From: Micromonospora chaiyaphumensis
GTDB taxonomy: Bacteria; Actinomycetota; Actinomycetes; Mycobacteriales; Micromonosporaceae
NCBI RefSeq assembly: GCF_900091435.1
Contig: NZ_FMCS01000002.1
Coordinates: 620,001 to 684,000 of the forward strand
DNA length: 64,000 nt
Reading direction: 5' to 3'
Below, in pieces: positions 53,413 to 64,000 of this stretch. The first letter of the stretch is position 1; each line of letters starts with the position of its first letter. A program made the position numbers and the translations under genes. The notes beneath the pieces were generated by a model, which was not told the DNA's origin, did no database searches, and worked only from the letters and a program-made list of their open reading frames with translations.

Positions 53413-54941
53413 TTCGCAGCCTCCTGGACGCTGCCGATCTCAGGGGCGGGATCGGTCTTGCCGACGTCCTGCATGGTCGCCTGGACGGCGGGGTTGATGA
53501 CATCGGTGACCGGCTTGGGATAGAAGCCGAGCAGCACGATCAGCGCGATCAGCGGAGCGACCACGATCTTCTCGCGCAGGCTGAGGTCGCGGCGCATGCC
53601 GTCGACCTCGGTCAGGGCCGGGTTGAGGGTGCCCTGGGTGGTGCGCTGCACCATCCACAGCACGTACGCCGCGGCCAGGATGATGCCGAGCGTGGCGATC
53701 ACCGCGACCGGCTTGTTCGTGGTGAACGTGCCGATCAGCACCAGGAACTCGGAGACGAACGGCGCGGTGCCGGGCAGCGCCAGCGAGGCGAGACCGGCGA
53801 AGAAGAGCACGCCCGCGAGCACCGGCACCAGCTTGCCCGCACCGCCGAAGTCGCTGATCAGCGCCGAGCCGCGGCGGGCGATGAGCATGCCCACCACGAG
53901 GAAGAGCAGGCCGGTGGCCAGGCCGTGGTTGAGCATGTAGAGCACCGCGCCCGTGCCGGCCTGGGTGGTGAAGGCGAAGATGCCGACCCCGATGAAGCCG
54001 AAGTGCGCGATCGAGGTGTAGGACACCAGCCGCTTGAGGTCGTTCTGCCCGACCGCCAGCAGCGCGGCGTAGATGATGCCGATCACGCCGAGCGCCAGCG
54101 CCCACGGGGCGAACCACCGCGACGCCTCGGGGAACAGCGGCAGGCAGTACCGCAGGATCCCGAAGGTGCCGACCTTGTCCAGCACGCCGACCAGCAGCGC
54201 CGCGGCGCCGGCCGGGGCCGCGCCACCGGCGTCCGGCAGCCAGGTGTGGAACGGGAAGAACGGCGCCTTGATCGCGAACGCGAGGAAGAAGCCGAGGAAC
54301 AGCCAGCGGGCCGTGTCGGTGGCGAACTCGGCCTGGCTGAGCGCCTGCCAGTCGAAGGTCTTCCCGCCGACCACCCAGAGACCGATCACCGCGGCCAGCA
54401 TGAACAGGCCGCCGACCAGGGAGTAGAGGAAGAACTTGACCGCCGCGTACTGCCGCTGGTGGCCGCCGTAGCTGCCGATGAGGAAGTACATCGGCACCAG
54501 CATGACCTCGAAGAACACGTAGAACAGGAAGACGTCGGCGGCCGCGAAGACGCCGATCATCGTGCACTCGAGGATGAGCAGCAGCGCGAAGTAGACCGGC
54601 ACCGAGCGCTTGGACGACTCGGCGTCGTGCCAGGACGCCAGGATCACCAGCGGCACCAGGATCGCGATCAGCATCAGCATGACCAGCGCGATGCCGTCCA
54701 CCTCGAAGGTGAAGTTGACGCCCCAGTTCGGGATCCACGCGTAGGACTCGCGGAACTGGAACCGGTCACCGTCGGCCTGGAAGGCGATCCACATGACCAC
54801 CGACAGCACCAGCACCAGCAGCGACCAACCGAACGCCACCAGCTTGGCCAGGTCCGGGTTGCGCCGCGGCAGCAGGGCCACGATCAGGGCGCCGACCAGC
54901 GGTGCCACGGTCAGCACCGAGAGGAACGGGAAGTTGGACAT
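53409..54941 (-). CDS. nuoM: NADH-quinone oxidoreductase subunit M
   Basis: A 510-residue antiporter-like proton-pumping subunit of complex I. FYVFFEVMLVPMYFLIG holds the conserved Glu, and FAIKAPFFPFHTWLPDAGG the conserved Lys and HTWLPDA motif; NDLKRLVSYTSIAHFGFI follows. About 14 membrane segments. ATG 54941 has GGAGGTAAGG upstream. It follows nuoL after 64 bases, the largest gap within this operon. Confidence 0.96.
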   Translation of the reverse strand: MSNFPFLSVLTVAPLVGALIVALLPRRNPDLAKLVAFGWSLLVLVLSVVMWIAFQADGDRFQFRESYAWIPNWGVNFTFEVDGIALVMLMLIAILVPLVILASWHDAESSKRSVPVYFALLLILECTMIGVFAAADVFLFYVFFEVMLVPMYFLIGSYGGHQRQYAAVKFFLYSLVGGLFMLAAVIGLWVVGGKTFDWQALSQAEFATDTARWLFLGFFLAFAIKAPFFPFHTWLPDAGGAAPAGAAALLVGVLDKVGTFGILRYCLPLFPEASRWFAPWALALGVIGIIYAALLAVGQNDLKRLVSYTSIAHFGFIGVGIFAFTTQAGTGAVLYMLNHGLATGLLFLVVGMLIARRGSALISDFGGAGKLVPVLAGVLFFAGLASLALPGTAPFVSEFLVLIGTFTTNKPVAVIATLGIILAAAYVLWMVQRTTQGTLNPALTEVDGMRRDLSLREKIVVAPLIALIVLLGFYPKPVTDVINPAVQATMQDVGKTDPAPEIGSVQEAAK

Positions 54942-55005
54942 TATTCGGCCTTACCTCCGTCGTGACTGCGTGGCCCGCCGGCGGGGGCGGCCGCGTTGAG
55001 GTCGA

Positions 55006-56934
55006 TCACGCCAGCCACCCCGCCTGCACCGCCAGGAACGCCGCCACCACGAGCAGCGCGCCGGTCAGGATCGAGGTCGCGTACGACCGCACGAAACCGG
55101 TCTGCAGCCGCCGGAGCCGGCCCGACCCACCGCCCACCGCGGCGGCGAGGCCGTTGACCAGCCCGTCGACGCCCCGGTTGTCGAGGAAGACCAGCGCCCG
55201 GGTGAGGAAGATGCCCGGCTTCTCGAAGACCGCCTCGTTGACGGTGTCCGTGTAGAGGTTCTTGCGGGCCGCGGTGACCAGCACGCCGGCCGGCTGCGGC
55301 TCGGTGGCCGTGCCGTTGCGGAACAGGAACCAGGCCAGCCCGGCGCCGAGCACGGTCACCAGCAGCGAGAGCGTGGTGATCAGCCAGTGCGCGAGGACGG
55401 CCTCGTGGCCCTCCTCCTGGCCACCCAGGCCGGCCGTCGCCTCCAGCCAGTCCGGCACGGACGTGGCGAGCAGGAAGCCCGCACCGACCGAGCCGATCGC
55501 CAGCAGGATCAGCGGGATGGTCATCAGCTTCGGCGACTCGTGCGGGTGCTCGATGTCCTCGGTCCACCGCTTCGGGCCGTGGAAGGTCAGCACGAAGAGC
55601 CGGGTCATGTAGAACGCGGTGAGCCCGGCGCCGAGCAGCGCGGCCAGCCCGAAGAGCCAGGCCGTCCAGCCCTCCCGCTCGAACGCGGCCACGATGATCG
55701 GCTCCTTGGAGAAGAAGCCGGAGAACGGGAACATGCCGATGATGGCGAGCCAGCCCATCATGAAGGTCAGCCAGGTGACCTTCATGTACTTCGACAGGTT
55801 GCCGAAGCGGCGGATGTCCACCTGGTCGTTCATGCCGTGCATGACCGAGCCGGCGCCGAGGAACATGTTGGCCTTGAAGAAGCCGTGCGCCAGCAGGTGC
55901 ACGATGGCCAGCGCGTACGCCGCGCCGCCCAGGCCGACGCCGAGGAACATGTAGCCGATCTGGCTCACCGTGGACCAGGCCAGCACCCGCTTGATGTCGT
56001 CCTTGGCCGCGCCGATGACGCAACCCATGAGCAGGGTGACGGCGCCGACGCTGACCACCACGAGCTGGAGGGTGTGGTCGGCCGAGAAGATCGGGTTGGA
56101 GCGGGCGATCAGGTAGACGCCCGCGGTGACCATGGTGGCCGCGTGGATGAGTGCGGAGACCGGGGTCGGGCCCTCCATGGCGTCCGGCAGCCACGCCTGG
56201 AGCGGGAACTGGCCGGACTTGCCGGTCGCGCCGAGCAGCAGCAGCAGGCCGAGCACCAGCACCGTGGTCGAGGTCAGCGAGCCGACCCCGTTGAAGACCT
56301 CGTCGTACTGGGTGGTGCCGAGCATGGCGAACATGACGAAGATGCCGATGGCCAGGCCGGCGTCGCCGACCCGGTTCATGAGGAACGCCTTCTTGCCGGC
56401 GGTGGCCGCGCTGGGCCGGCCGTACCAGAAGGAGATCAGCAGGTACGACGCCAGACCGACGCCCTCCCAGCCGAAGTAGAGCATCACGTAGTTGTTGCCC
56501 AGCACCAGCAGCAGCATGGCGGCGACGAACAGGTTGAAGTACCCGAAGAACCGCCGCCGGCCCTCGTCGTGCGCCATGTACTCGACCGCGTAGAGGTGGA
56601 TCAGGAAGCCCACCCCGGTGATCAGCAGTACGAAGACCGCGGCCAGCGGGTCGAAGAGCAGACCGAAGTCCACCTTGAGGTCGCCGACCGTGATGAACTG
56701 CCAGAGGCTCTGCTCGACCTGCTTGTTCGCAAGGCCGCGGAGCTGGAAGAAGTAGGTCAGGCCGAGCACGAATGCGGCGCCGATGGCCGCCACGCCCAGC
56801 CAGTGGCCCCAGCGGTCCGCCCGCTTGCCGAGCAGCAGCAGGATCGCCGCGCTCACCAGCGGGATGGCCACCAGCAGCCAGACACTGCCCAAGAGGCCGC
56901 TGGCCTGGGCGAATTCCACAGTCTCTTCCACCAC
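55006..56934 (-). CDS. nuoL: NADH-quinone oxidoreductase subunit L
   Basis: A 642-residue subunit, the distal antiporter-like module of complex I with the long lateral helix near the C-terminus. LYFGWEGVGLASYLLISFWY, KSGQFPLQAWLPDAMEGPTP and DDIKRVLAWSTVSQIGYMFL are classic NuoL motifs. GTG 56934 follows GAGGGG. The C-terminus has about 45 residues of basic, hydrophobic sequence after the main body, within the family's normal range. Confidence 0.96.
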   Translation of the reverse strand: MVEETVEFAQASGLLGSVWLLVAIPLVSAAILLLLGKRADRWGHWLGVAAIGAAFVLGLTYFFQLRGLANKQVEQSLWQFITVGDLKVDFGLLFDPLAAVFVLLITGVGFLIHLYAVEYMAHDEGRRRFFGYFNLFVAAMLLLVLGNNYVMLYFGWEGVGLASYLLISFWYGRPSAATAGKKAFLMNRVGDAGLAIGIFVMFAMLGTTQYDEVFNGVGSLTSTTVLVLGLLLLLGATGKSGQFPLQAWLPDAMEGPTPVSALIHAATMVTAGVYLIARSNPIFSADHTLQLVVVSVGAVTLLMGCVIGAAKDDIKRVLAWSTVSQIGYMFLGVGLGGAAYALAIVHLLAHGFFKANMFLGAGSVMHGMNDQVDIRRFGNLSKYMKVTWLTFMMGWLAIIGMFPFSGFFSKEPIIVAAFEREGWTAWLFGLAALLGAGLTAFYMTRLFVLTFHGPKRWTEDIEHPHESPKLMTIPLILLAIGSVGAGFLLATSVPDWLEATAGLGGQEEGHEAVLAHWLITTLSLLVTVLGAGLAWFLFRNGTATEPQPAGVLVTAARKNLYTDTVNEAVFEKPGIFLTRALVFLDNRGVDGLVNGLAAAVGGGSGRLRRLQTGFVRSYATSILTGALLVVAAFLAVQAGWLA

Positions 56935-56941
56935 GAGCCCC

Positions 56942-57241
56942 TCAGTACTTCAGCAGGTTGGCGTCGTCGACGCTCGCCGAGCGCCGGGTTCGGAAGATCG
57001 ACATGATGATGGCGAGCCCGACCACGACCTCGGCCGCCGCCACCACCATCACGAAGAACGCCATGATCTGGCCGTTCAGGTCGCCGTTGATGCGGCTGAA
57101 CGTGACCAGCGTCAGGTTGGCCGCGTTGAGCATCAGCTCGACGCACATGAACAGCACGATCGCGTTGCGCCGGATCAGCACGCCGACGGCGCCGATGGTG
57201 AACAGCACCGCCGCGAGGATCAGGTAGTAGTCCGGGGTCAC
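56942..57241 (-). CDS. nuoK: NADH-quinone oxidoreductase subunit K
   Basis: A 99-residue membrane subunit with three helices. It keeps the two buried glutamates of the family, in [14 protein letters not shown] and [13 protein letters not shown], which lie on the proton path. GTG 57241 overlaps the nuoJ stop as GTGA. Confidence 0.96.
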   Translation of the reverse strand: MTPDYYLILAAVLFTIGAVGVLIRRNAIVLFMCVELMLNAANLTLVTFSRINGDLNGQIMAFFVMVVAAAEVVVGLAIIMSIFRTRRSASVDDANLLKY

Positions 57242-58008
57242 TTCTCCGTCCCCTTCAAAGTTGTCTCCTCGGCGGTGAGCTCCCGCACCGGCATGATCTC
57301 CGGGATGCTGCGGTCGGTCAGCCGGCCGTCGGGCAGGCGGGCCGGGGTGGCCACCGAGGACGACGTGGCGAAGACACCCGGACCGGGCTTCGGGCCGGGG
57401 TAGTTGCCGGGACGGAACCGGGCCTTCATGGTGGCGACCTGGTCCATCCGGTCCTCCTTGCGCCGCTCCACGTGCGCCAGCACCATCGCGCCCACCGCGG
57501 CCGTGATGAGCAGCGCGGAGGTCAGCTCGAAGGCGAAGACGTACTTGGTGAAGAGCAGCCGGGCGATGCCCTGCACGTTGCCCTCGGCGTTCGCCTGGTC
57601 GAGGCCGGCGGCCTGCACGCCCTCCAGCGCCCGGTAGAGCCCGGAGCCGACCAGGCCGGCGAACCCGAGCCCGAGCACCACGGCGGCGACCCGCTGGCCG
57701 CGCAGCGTCTCGATGAGCGAGTCGGAGGCGTCCCGGCCGACCAGCATCAGCACGAACAGGAACAGCATCATGATCGCGCCGGTGTAGACGATGATCTGCA
57801 CCATGCCGATGAACGGCCCGGCCTGGAGGACGTAGAACACGCCCAGGCAGAGCATGGTCAGCACCAGCCAGAGGGCCGAGTGCACGGCGTTGCGCGCCCA
57901 GACCATGCCGATGGCCCCGATCAGGGCCAGCGGGGCGAGGATCCAGAAGGTGACCTGCTCACCCCCGGACACCTGGCCCGCCGCGGCGAGCACCGTCTGC
58001 GTGGTCAT
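57238..58008 (-). CDS. nuoJ: NADH-quinone oxidoreductase subunit J
   Basis: A 256-residue membrane subunit with five helices, including [20 protein letters not shown], the conserved third helix with the pi-bulge tyrosine. A soluble C-terminal tail of about 80 residues is Pro/Gly-rich and longer than in E. coli, as usual in actinobacteria. ATG 58008 overlaps the nuoI stop as ATGA. Confidence 0.96.
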   Translation of the reverse strand: MTTQTVLAAAGQVSGGEQVTFWILAPLALIGAIGMVWARNAVHSALWLVLTMLCLGVFYVLQAGPFIGMVQIIVYTGAIMMLFLFVLMLVGRDASDSLIETLRGQRVAAVVLGLGFAGLVGSGLYRALEGVQAAGLDQANAEGNVQGIARLLFTKYVFAFELTSALLITAAVGAMVLAHVERRKEDRMDQVATMKARFRPGNYPGPKPGPGVFATSSSVATPARLPDGRLTDRSIPEIMPVRELTAEETTLKGTEK

Positions 58009-58646
58009 GCCCCTGCTCCCTTGCCCGCCTCGGCCCGCTGCGCGGCCTGCTCGGCGCCGGGGAAGGTCACGCCGGGGTGCTCCTCCACCTGGTACCGGCC
58101 CGGGCCCATCGGCGAGTGCTCGGCGCCCGCGGAGGTGCCCGGATTGGTCAGCCCGCCGACGTAGTAGTCCTTCTCGCTGTCGCCCAGCCGCATCGGGTGC
58201 GGCGGCTGCTCCATGCCCGGCAGCAGCGGCGCGAGCAGCTGCTCCTTCGTGAAGATCAGGTCCTGCCGGTTGTCCCGGGCCAGCTCGTACTCGTTGCTCA
58301 TGGTGAGCGAGCGGGTCGGGCAGGCCTCGATGCAGAGCCCGCAGAAGATGCACCGGGCGTAGTTGATCTGGTAGACGCTGGCGTACCGCTCACCCGGGGA
58401 GAAGCGCTGCTCCTCGGTGTTGTCGCCACCCTCCACGTAGATCGCGTCCGCCGGGCAGGCCCAGGCGCACAGCTCGCAGCCGATGCACTTCTCCAGCCCG
58501 TCCGGGTGCCGGTTGAGGATGTGCCGCCCGTGGTAGCGCGGCGCCGAGACCGGCGGCTTGAACGGGTAGTCGGTCGTGACGACCTTCTTGAACATGTGCG
58601 AGAAGGTGACCCCGAAGCCCTTGAACGTTCCGGTGATCGCGCCCAC
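58005..58646 (-). CDS. nuoI: NADH-quinone oxidoreductase subunit I, two 4Fe-4S clusters
   Basis: A 213-residue ferredoxin-like subunit. The two 4Fe-4S motifs are [12 protein letters not shown] (about residues 53-64) and [12 protein letters not shown] (about 98-109), which hold clusters N6a and N6b leading to N2. The C-terminus is extended and proline-rich. GTG 58646 has GGGGAGG in front and lies one base after the nuoH stop. Confidence 0.97.
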   Translation of the reverse strand: MGAITGTFKGFGVTFSHMFKKVVTTDYPFKPPVSAPRYHGRHILNRHPDGLEKCIGCELCAWACPADAIYVEGGDNTEEQRFSPGERYASVYQINYARCIFCGLCIEACPTRSLTMSNEYELARDNRQDLIFTKEQLLAPLLPGMEQPPHPMRLGDSEKDYYVGGLTNPGTSAGAEHSPMGPGRYQVEEHPGVTFPGAEQAAQRAEAGKGAGA

Positions 58647-58647
58647 G

Positions 58648-60000
58648 TCACACCTCCCCTGACTCCGAGCCGGCGACGACGTTGGCCGGCTCCCGCTCGG
58701 CGACCACGCGCTTGGTACGCGGGCTCGGCGGAACCTGAAGATCCATCGGCGGCAGCGGGAAGCTGCCGTGCGGACGGCTGTTCACCTGCTCCTGCAGCGG
58801 CGGCTTCGGCGCCTTCTTCCGGCTCGGCCAGAAGAGCGTGGCCAGCAGCAGCACGCCCGCACCGACGGCGGTCCAGAGCAGCCGGTCCTTGGTCTGCCAG
58901 TCCTCGATCGAGCGGAGGCCGCTCAGCACCAGGATCCAGACCAGGTTGATCGGCAGCAGGACCTTCCAACCGAAGCGCATGAACTGGTCGTAGCGGAGCC
59001 GGGGCAGGGTGCCCCGCAGCCAGACGAACACGAAGACCAGGGCGATGACCTTGCCGAAGAACCAGAGCATCGGCCACCAACCCGAGTTGGCGCCCGCCCA
59101 GAGCGTGATCGGCCAGGGTGCCCGCCAACCGCCGAGGAACAGCGTGGTGGTGACCGCGGACATGGTCACCATCGAGACGTACTCGGAGAGCATGAAGAGC
59201 GCGAACTTCAGCGAGCTGTACTCGGTCATGAAGCCCGCGACCAGCTCCGACTCCGCCTCGGGCAGGTCGAACGGCGCCCGGTTGGTCTCACCGACCATGG
59301 CGATGAAGAAGATGACGAAGCTGGGCAGCAGCAGGATCGCGTACCAGCCGGGGGCCGGGATCTGCTGGCCGGCGATGGTGAGCTGGGTGGCGTCCCCCTG
59401 CGCGGCGACGATCCCGCTGGTCGACATCGTGCCGGCGGTCATGAACACCGCGACGATGCTCAGCCCCATGGCGACCTCGTACGAGATCATCTGGGCGCTG
59501 GACCGGAGACCGCCGAGCAGCGGGTACGTCGAGCCCGAGGCCCAGCCGCCGAGCACGATGCCGTAGATGCCCATCGAGGAGCAGGCCAGGATCACCAGCA
59601 CCGCCACCGACACGTCGGTGACCTGCAGCGGCGTCCAGTGGCCGAAGATGCTCACCTTCGGGCCGAACGGCACCACCGACAGCGCGGTGACCGCGCAGAT
59701 CACCGAGATGGTCGGCGCGAAGAAGAAGACCACCTTGTCGGCGGCGCGCGGGAGGATGTCCTCCTTGAACGCCATCTTCAGGCCGTCCGCCAGGGTCTGC
59801 AGCAGGCCGAACGGGCCGACCTGGTTGGGGCCGGGCCGGACGGCCATGCGGCCGACCACCCGGCGCTCGAACCAGACGCCGAGCAGCGTGGCCAGCAGGC
59901 CGAACACGAACGCGAAGACGATCTTGCCAAGGACGAGCCACCACGGGTCCTTGCCGAAGTCGGCCAGCGTCGGGTCCTGCGCCGCGAGGTAGAGGTTCAC
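58648..60000 (-). CDS. nuoH: NADH-quinone oxidoreductase subunit H
   Basis: A 450-residue membrane subunit that forms the quinone-binding interface. The signature [19 protein letters not shown] and [12 protein letters not shown] lie in the first third, and [20 protein letters not shown] is the conserved acidic loop. Eight membrane helices are followed by a soluble Pro/Arg-rich tail of about 60 residues. GTG 60000 overlaps the nuoG stop as GTGA. Confidence 0.97.
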   Translation of the reverse strand: MNLYLAAQDPTLADFGKDPWWLVLGKIVFAFVFGLLATLLGVWFERRVVGRMAVRPGPNQVGPFGLLQTLADGLKMAFKEDILPRAADKVVFFFAPTISVICAVTALSVVPFGPKVSIFGHWTPLQVTDVSVAVLVILACSSMGIYGIVLGGWASGSTYPLLGGLRSSAQMISYEVAMGLSIVAVFMTAGTMSTSGIVAAQGDATQLTIAGQQIPAPGWYAILLLPSFVIFFIAMVGETNRAPFDLPEAESELVAGFMTEYSSLKFALFMLSEYVSMVTMSAVTTTLFLGGWRAPWPITLWAGANSGWWPMLWFFGKVIALVFVFVWLRGTLPRLRYDQFMRFGWKVLLPINLVWILVLSGLRSIEDWQTKDRLLWTAVGAGVLLLATLFWPSRKKAPKPPLQEQVNSRPHGSFPLPPMDLQVPPSPRTKRVVAEREPANVVAGSESGEV

Positions 60001-62476
60001 TGGACACTCCCGGTGTTGAGGAGCGGACCCGGACGGCCGGCCGCGTCCGCGGCGACCGCCGCGGCCGAGACCTTGACGACCTCGCCGGACGCCGCGCCGA
60101 GGCTGCGCCGGACGGTCGAGCCGGGCGAGTTGGTCGGCAACCAGACGACACCGTCCGGCATCTCGGTGATCGCGGTCGGCAGGGTGACCGCGCCGCGGTC
60201 GGTGCCGACGGTCACCGGGTCGCCGTCGGCGACGCCGAGCGCCTCGGCCGTGCCCTTGCCCAGCCGGACCACCGGCGGGCGGGCGGTGCCGGCGAGGTGC
60301 TCGTCGCCGTCGGTGAGGCTGCCCAGGTCGAGGAGCTGGTGCCAGGTCGCCAGCACGGCCTCCCCGGCGCCGGGCTGCGGCACGGCGGCCGGCTCGACCG
60401 ACGGGGCGGACGGCCGGTCCACCCGGGTCGGCGGAAGCGCGCCCAGCTCGCGGCGGACGCTCTGCACGTCGCCCGTGCCGAGCCGCACGTCGAGCTGCGC
60501 GGCGATGGCGTCGAGCACCCGGCCGTCGGTCATCGCACCGGTGTCCAGCACCTTCTCGAAGGTGCGCAGCCGGCCCTCCCAGTCCAGGAAGCTGCCGGCC
60601 TTCTCGACCACCGGAGCGACCGGGAAGACCACGTCGGCCCGGCGGGCCACCGCGCTCATCCGCAGCTCCAGGCTGACCAGGAACGGCACCGCGTCCAGGG
60701 CCTGCTCGGCCAGGCGCGGGTCGGCCAGGTCGGCCGGGTCGACGCCGGCCACCACGAGGGCGCCGACCTGACCGTTGGCCGCGGCCGTGAGGATGCCGTC
60801 GGTGTCCCGCCCGGCCTGGCTCGGGATCACCCCGGCCGGGATGTCCCACGCCTCGCCCAGCTCGGCGCGGGCGGCCGGCTCGGTGACCACGCGGCCGCCG
60901 GGGAGCAGGTTGGGCAGGCAGCCCGCGTCGACGGCGCCGCGGTCGCCCGCGCGCCGCGGCACCCAGGCCAGCCTGGCGCCGGTACGCCGGGCCACGTCCG
61001 CCGCGGCGGACAGGCCGCCGGGCACCGCGCCGAGCCGCTCGCCGACGATCAGGACGGCACCCGGCTGGCTCAGGGCCTCGGCCACCGTGGCGTGGTCGGC
61101 CAGCACGCTGGCCTCCTCGCCCGGCACGACCCGGGCCAGCTTGGCCCCGAGCTTCTCCAGGCCGCGCGTCGCGAACGGCGCGAGCGCGTACACCGTGAGC
61201 TTCTTCTTCAGGTACGCCTTGCGCAGCCGCAGGAAGAGGATCGGGCACTCCTCCTCCGGCTCCAGGCCGACCAGCACCACCGCGGGCGCGTTCTCCACGT
61301 CCGCGTAGGTCACGTCGGTGACCCCGGCGACGCTGCTGGCCAGGAAGTCGGCCTCCTCGCGGGAGACCGGGCGGGCCCGGAAGTCGATGTCGTTGGTGTG
61401 CAGCCCGACCCGCGCGAACTTCGCGTAGGCGTAGGCGTCCTCGACGGTGAGCCGGCCACCGGTCAGCACCGCCGTGCCCTGCCCGCCGTCCCGGGCGGCG
61501 CGCAGCCCGTCGGCGGCCCGGGTCAGCGCCTCGCTCCAGGACGCCTCACGCAGCTCGCCGGTCCGCTCGTCCCGCACCAGCGGGGTGGTGAGCCGGTCGA
61601 AGGCGCGGGCGTACTGGAAGCCCCAGCGGCCCTTGTCGCAGTTCCACTCCTCGTTCACCGCCGGGTCGTCGCCGGCCAGCCGGCGCAGCACCTTGCCCCG
61701 CCGCCAGTCGGTGCGCTGGGCGCAGCCGGCCGCGCAGTGCTCGCAGGCACTGGGGGTGGAGACCAGGTCGAACGGGCGGGCGCGGAACCGGTACTGCGAG
61801 CCGGTCAGCGCGCCCACCGGGCAGATCTGCACGGTGTTGCCGGAGAAGTAGGAGTTGAAGGGGACGTCGCCCTCGTCGCCCTGCTCGCCATAGGCGTCGT
61901 CCCGGTAGATGTTGATCTCCTCGGCGGACGACCGGCCCATCAGGTCGATGAACTTGTCGCCGGCGATCTCCTCGGAGAACCGGGTGCAGCGCTGGCAGAG
62001 CACGCAGCGCTCGCGGTCGAGCAGCACCTGGGTGCTGATCGGCAGCGGCTTCGGGTACTCCCGCTTGTGCTCGTGGAACCGGGAGTCCGTGCGGCCGGTG
62101 GACATGGCCTGGTTCTGCAGCGGGCACTCGCCGCCCTTGTCGCACATCGGGCAGTCCAGGGGGTGGTTGAGGAGCAGCAGCTCCATCACCCCCTCCTGGG
62201 CCTTCTTGGCGACCGGCGAGGTGAGCTGGGTCCGCACCACCATGCCGTCGGCAACGGTCTGGGTGCAGGAGGCGACCGGCTTGCGCTGGCCCTCCACCTC
62301 CACCAGGCACTGCCGGCAGGCGCCGGCCGGGGCCAGCAGCGGGTGGTCGCAGAACCGCGGGATCTCGGTGCCCAACTGCTCGGCGACCCGGATCAGCAGC
62401 GCCCCCTTGGGCGCGGTGACCTGGACGCCGTCGATGGTCAGGGTGACGGTCTCGGTCTGCTTGGCTACGTCGGTCA

Positions 62477-62477
<1 letters not shown>
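59997..62477 (-). CDS. nuoG: NADH-quinone oxidoreductase subunit G
   Basis: An 826-residue iron-sulfur subunit of the NADH module. The N-terminal 2Fe-2S set ([15 protein letters not shown]), the [13 protein letters not shown] and [10 protein letters not shown] cysteine groups, and the CEHCAAGC of the molybdopterin-oxidoreductase-like domain are all present, including the set binding the extra N7-type cluster. The C-terminal half is a degenerate molybdopterin domain without cofactor in this family. ATG 62477 shares one base with the nuoF stop (TGATG). Confidence 0.96.
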
Positions 62478-63789
<1,312 letters not shown>

Positions 63790-63793
<4 letters not shown>

Positions 63794-64000
63794 TTCTGGA
63801 CCCCCGTTTCGCTCGCGACCGCCGGGCCCGCGCCGTTGGCGCCCGCCCCGGCCTCCGCTTCCTTGAGGTTGCGCTGCTGCGCCCCGGCCTCGTCGCCGGC
63901 GGGCTTGCCGTCACCGGCCGGCGGGTTGGCCGCCGCACCGGCGGCCTCCGCAGCCTGCGCGTCACGCGGCGCCGGCGGCGCGCCGTCCGCCGGGACCCTG
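63790..64000 (-). CDS. nuoE: NADH-quinone oxidoreductase subunit E, C-terminal tail only
   Basis: The last 69 codons of the gene before nuoF. The visible part is an Ala/Gly/Pro-rich, probably disordered extension (GANGAGPAVASETGVQK at the end) and lacks the 2Fe-2S cysteines, which must lie outside the window. Identity rests on operon position and on the fact that actinobacterial NuoE carries such a tail. Confidence 0.8.

Overview
The window is very GC-rich, with almost every coding junction overlapped as GTGA, ATGA or TGATG and many GTG starts. Gene content and order place it in the chromosome of a Micromonosporaceae actinomycete, most likely Micromonospora (inference, no search run). Much of the left half is the conserved actinobacterial block known from Streptomyces coelicolor (about SCO3543-SCO3563) and Mycobacterium tuberculosis (about Rv3646c-Rv3670): topA, hppA, a bldG-type STAS gene with its anti-sigma-like partner, a DUF1998 helicase, a Tad pilus operon, 6C RNA, a SerB-like HAD hydrolase, a degenerate Fic-fold gene, acs and an epoxide-hydrolase-like gene.

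Layout. 1-4.1 kb: topA (3' end outside the window), a conserved hypothetical and a lipoprotein, minus strand. 4.2-6.6 kb: hppA. 6.9-7.7 kb: anti-sigma-like gene and bldG, divergent from the helicase (7.8-10.3 kb), followed by a 68-aa unknown and a LURP-one-related gene. 11.4-16.8 kb: Tad operon ssd-tadA-tadB-tadC-DUF4244-tadE-tadE-like, minus strand, nearly all overlapping. 17-19.9 kb: an ECF sigma factor with a CU044_5270 membrane protein, a DUF6518 membrane protein and a VOC protein, sitting between ssd and the 6C RNA. 20-24 kb: 6C RNA, HAD hydrolase, Fic-fold relic, acs. 24.2-32.5 kb: three tandem secreted M6 (immune inhibitor A) metalloproteases, each followed by its own terminator. 32.6-41.2 kb: an alpha/beta hydrolase lacking its nucleophile, then a partial type VII secretion group (unknown 121-aa gene, 1053-aa double-SseB protein, mycosin, two WXG100 genes, EccE) without eccA, eccB, eccC or eccD.

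41.2-50.6 kb is accessory and regulatory: holin-like membrane protein, GNAT enzyme, RarD transporter, an ECF sigma/zinc anti-sigma pair whose sigma gene lacks any canonical start, PhoX phosphatase, a divergent wrbA/ECF41-sigma pair with matching promoters, an IclR regulator and an MFS transporter. 50.7-64 kb is a polyprenyl diphosphate synthase (probably menaquinone side chain) and nuoE-nuoN of respiratory complex I on the minus strand. These are linked in function, since complex I reduces menaquinone.

No tRNA, rRNA, insertion sequence, prophage or CRISPR array was recognised. The best candidates for under-described biology are the 1053-aa double-SseB protein with its overlapping partner beside the Esx/mycosin genes, the mirrored ECF41-type promoters, a three-hairpin version of 6C RNA, the apparent ATC-initiated sigma factor, and the protease trio with repeat-containing leaders.
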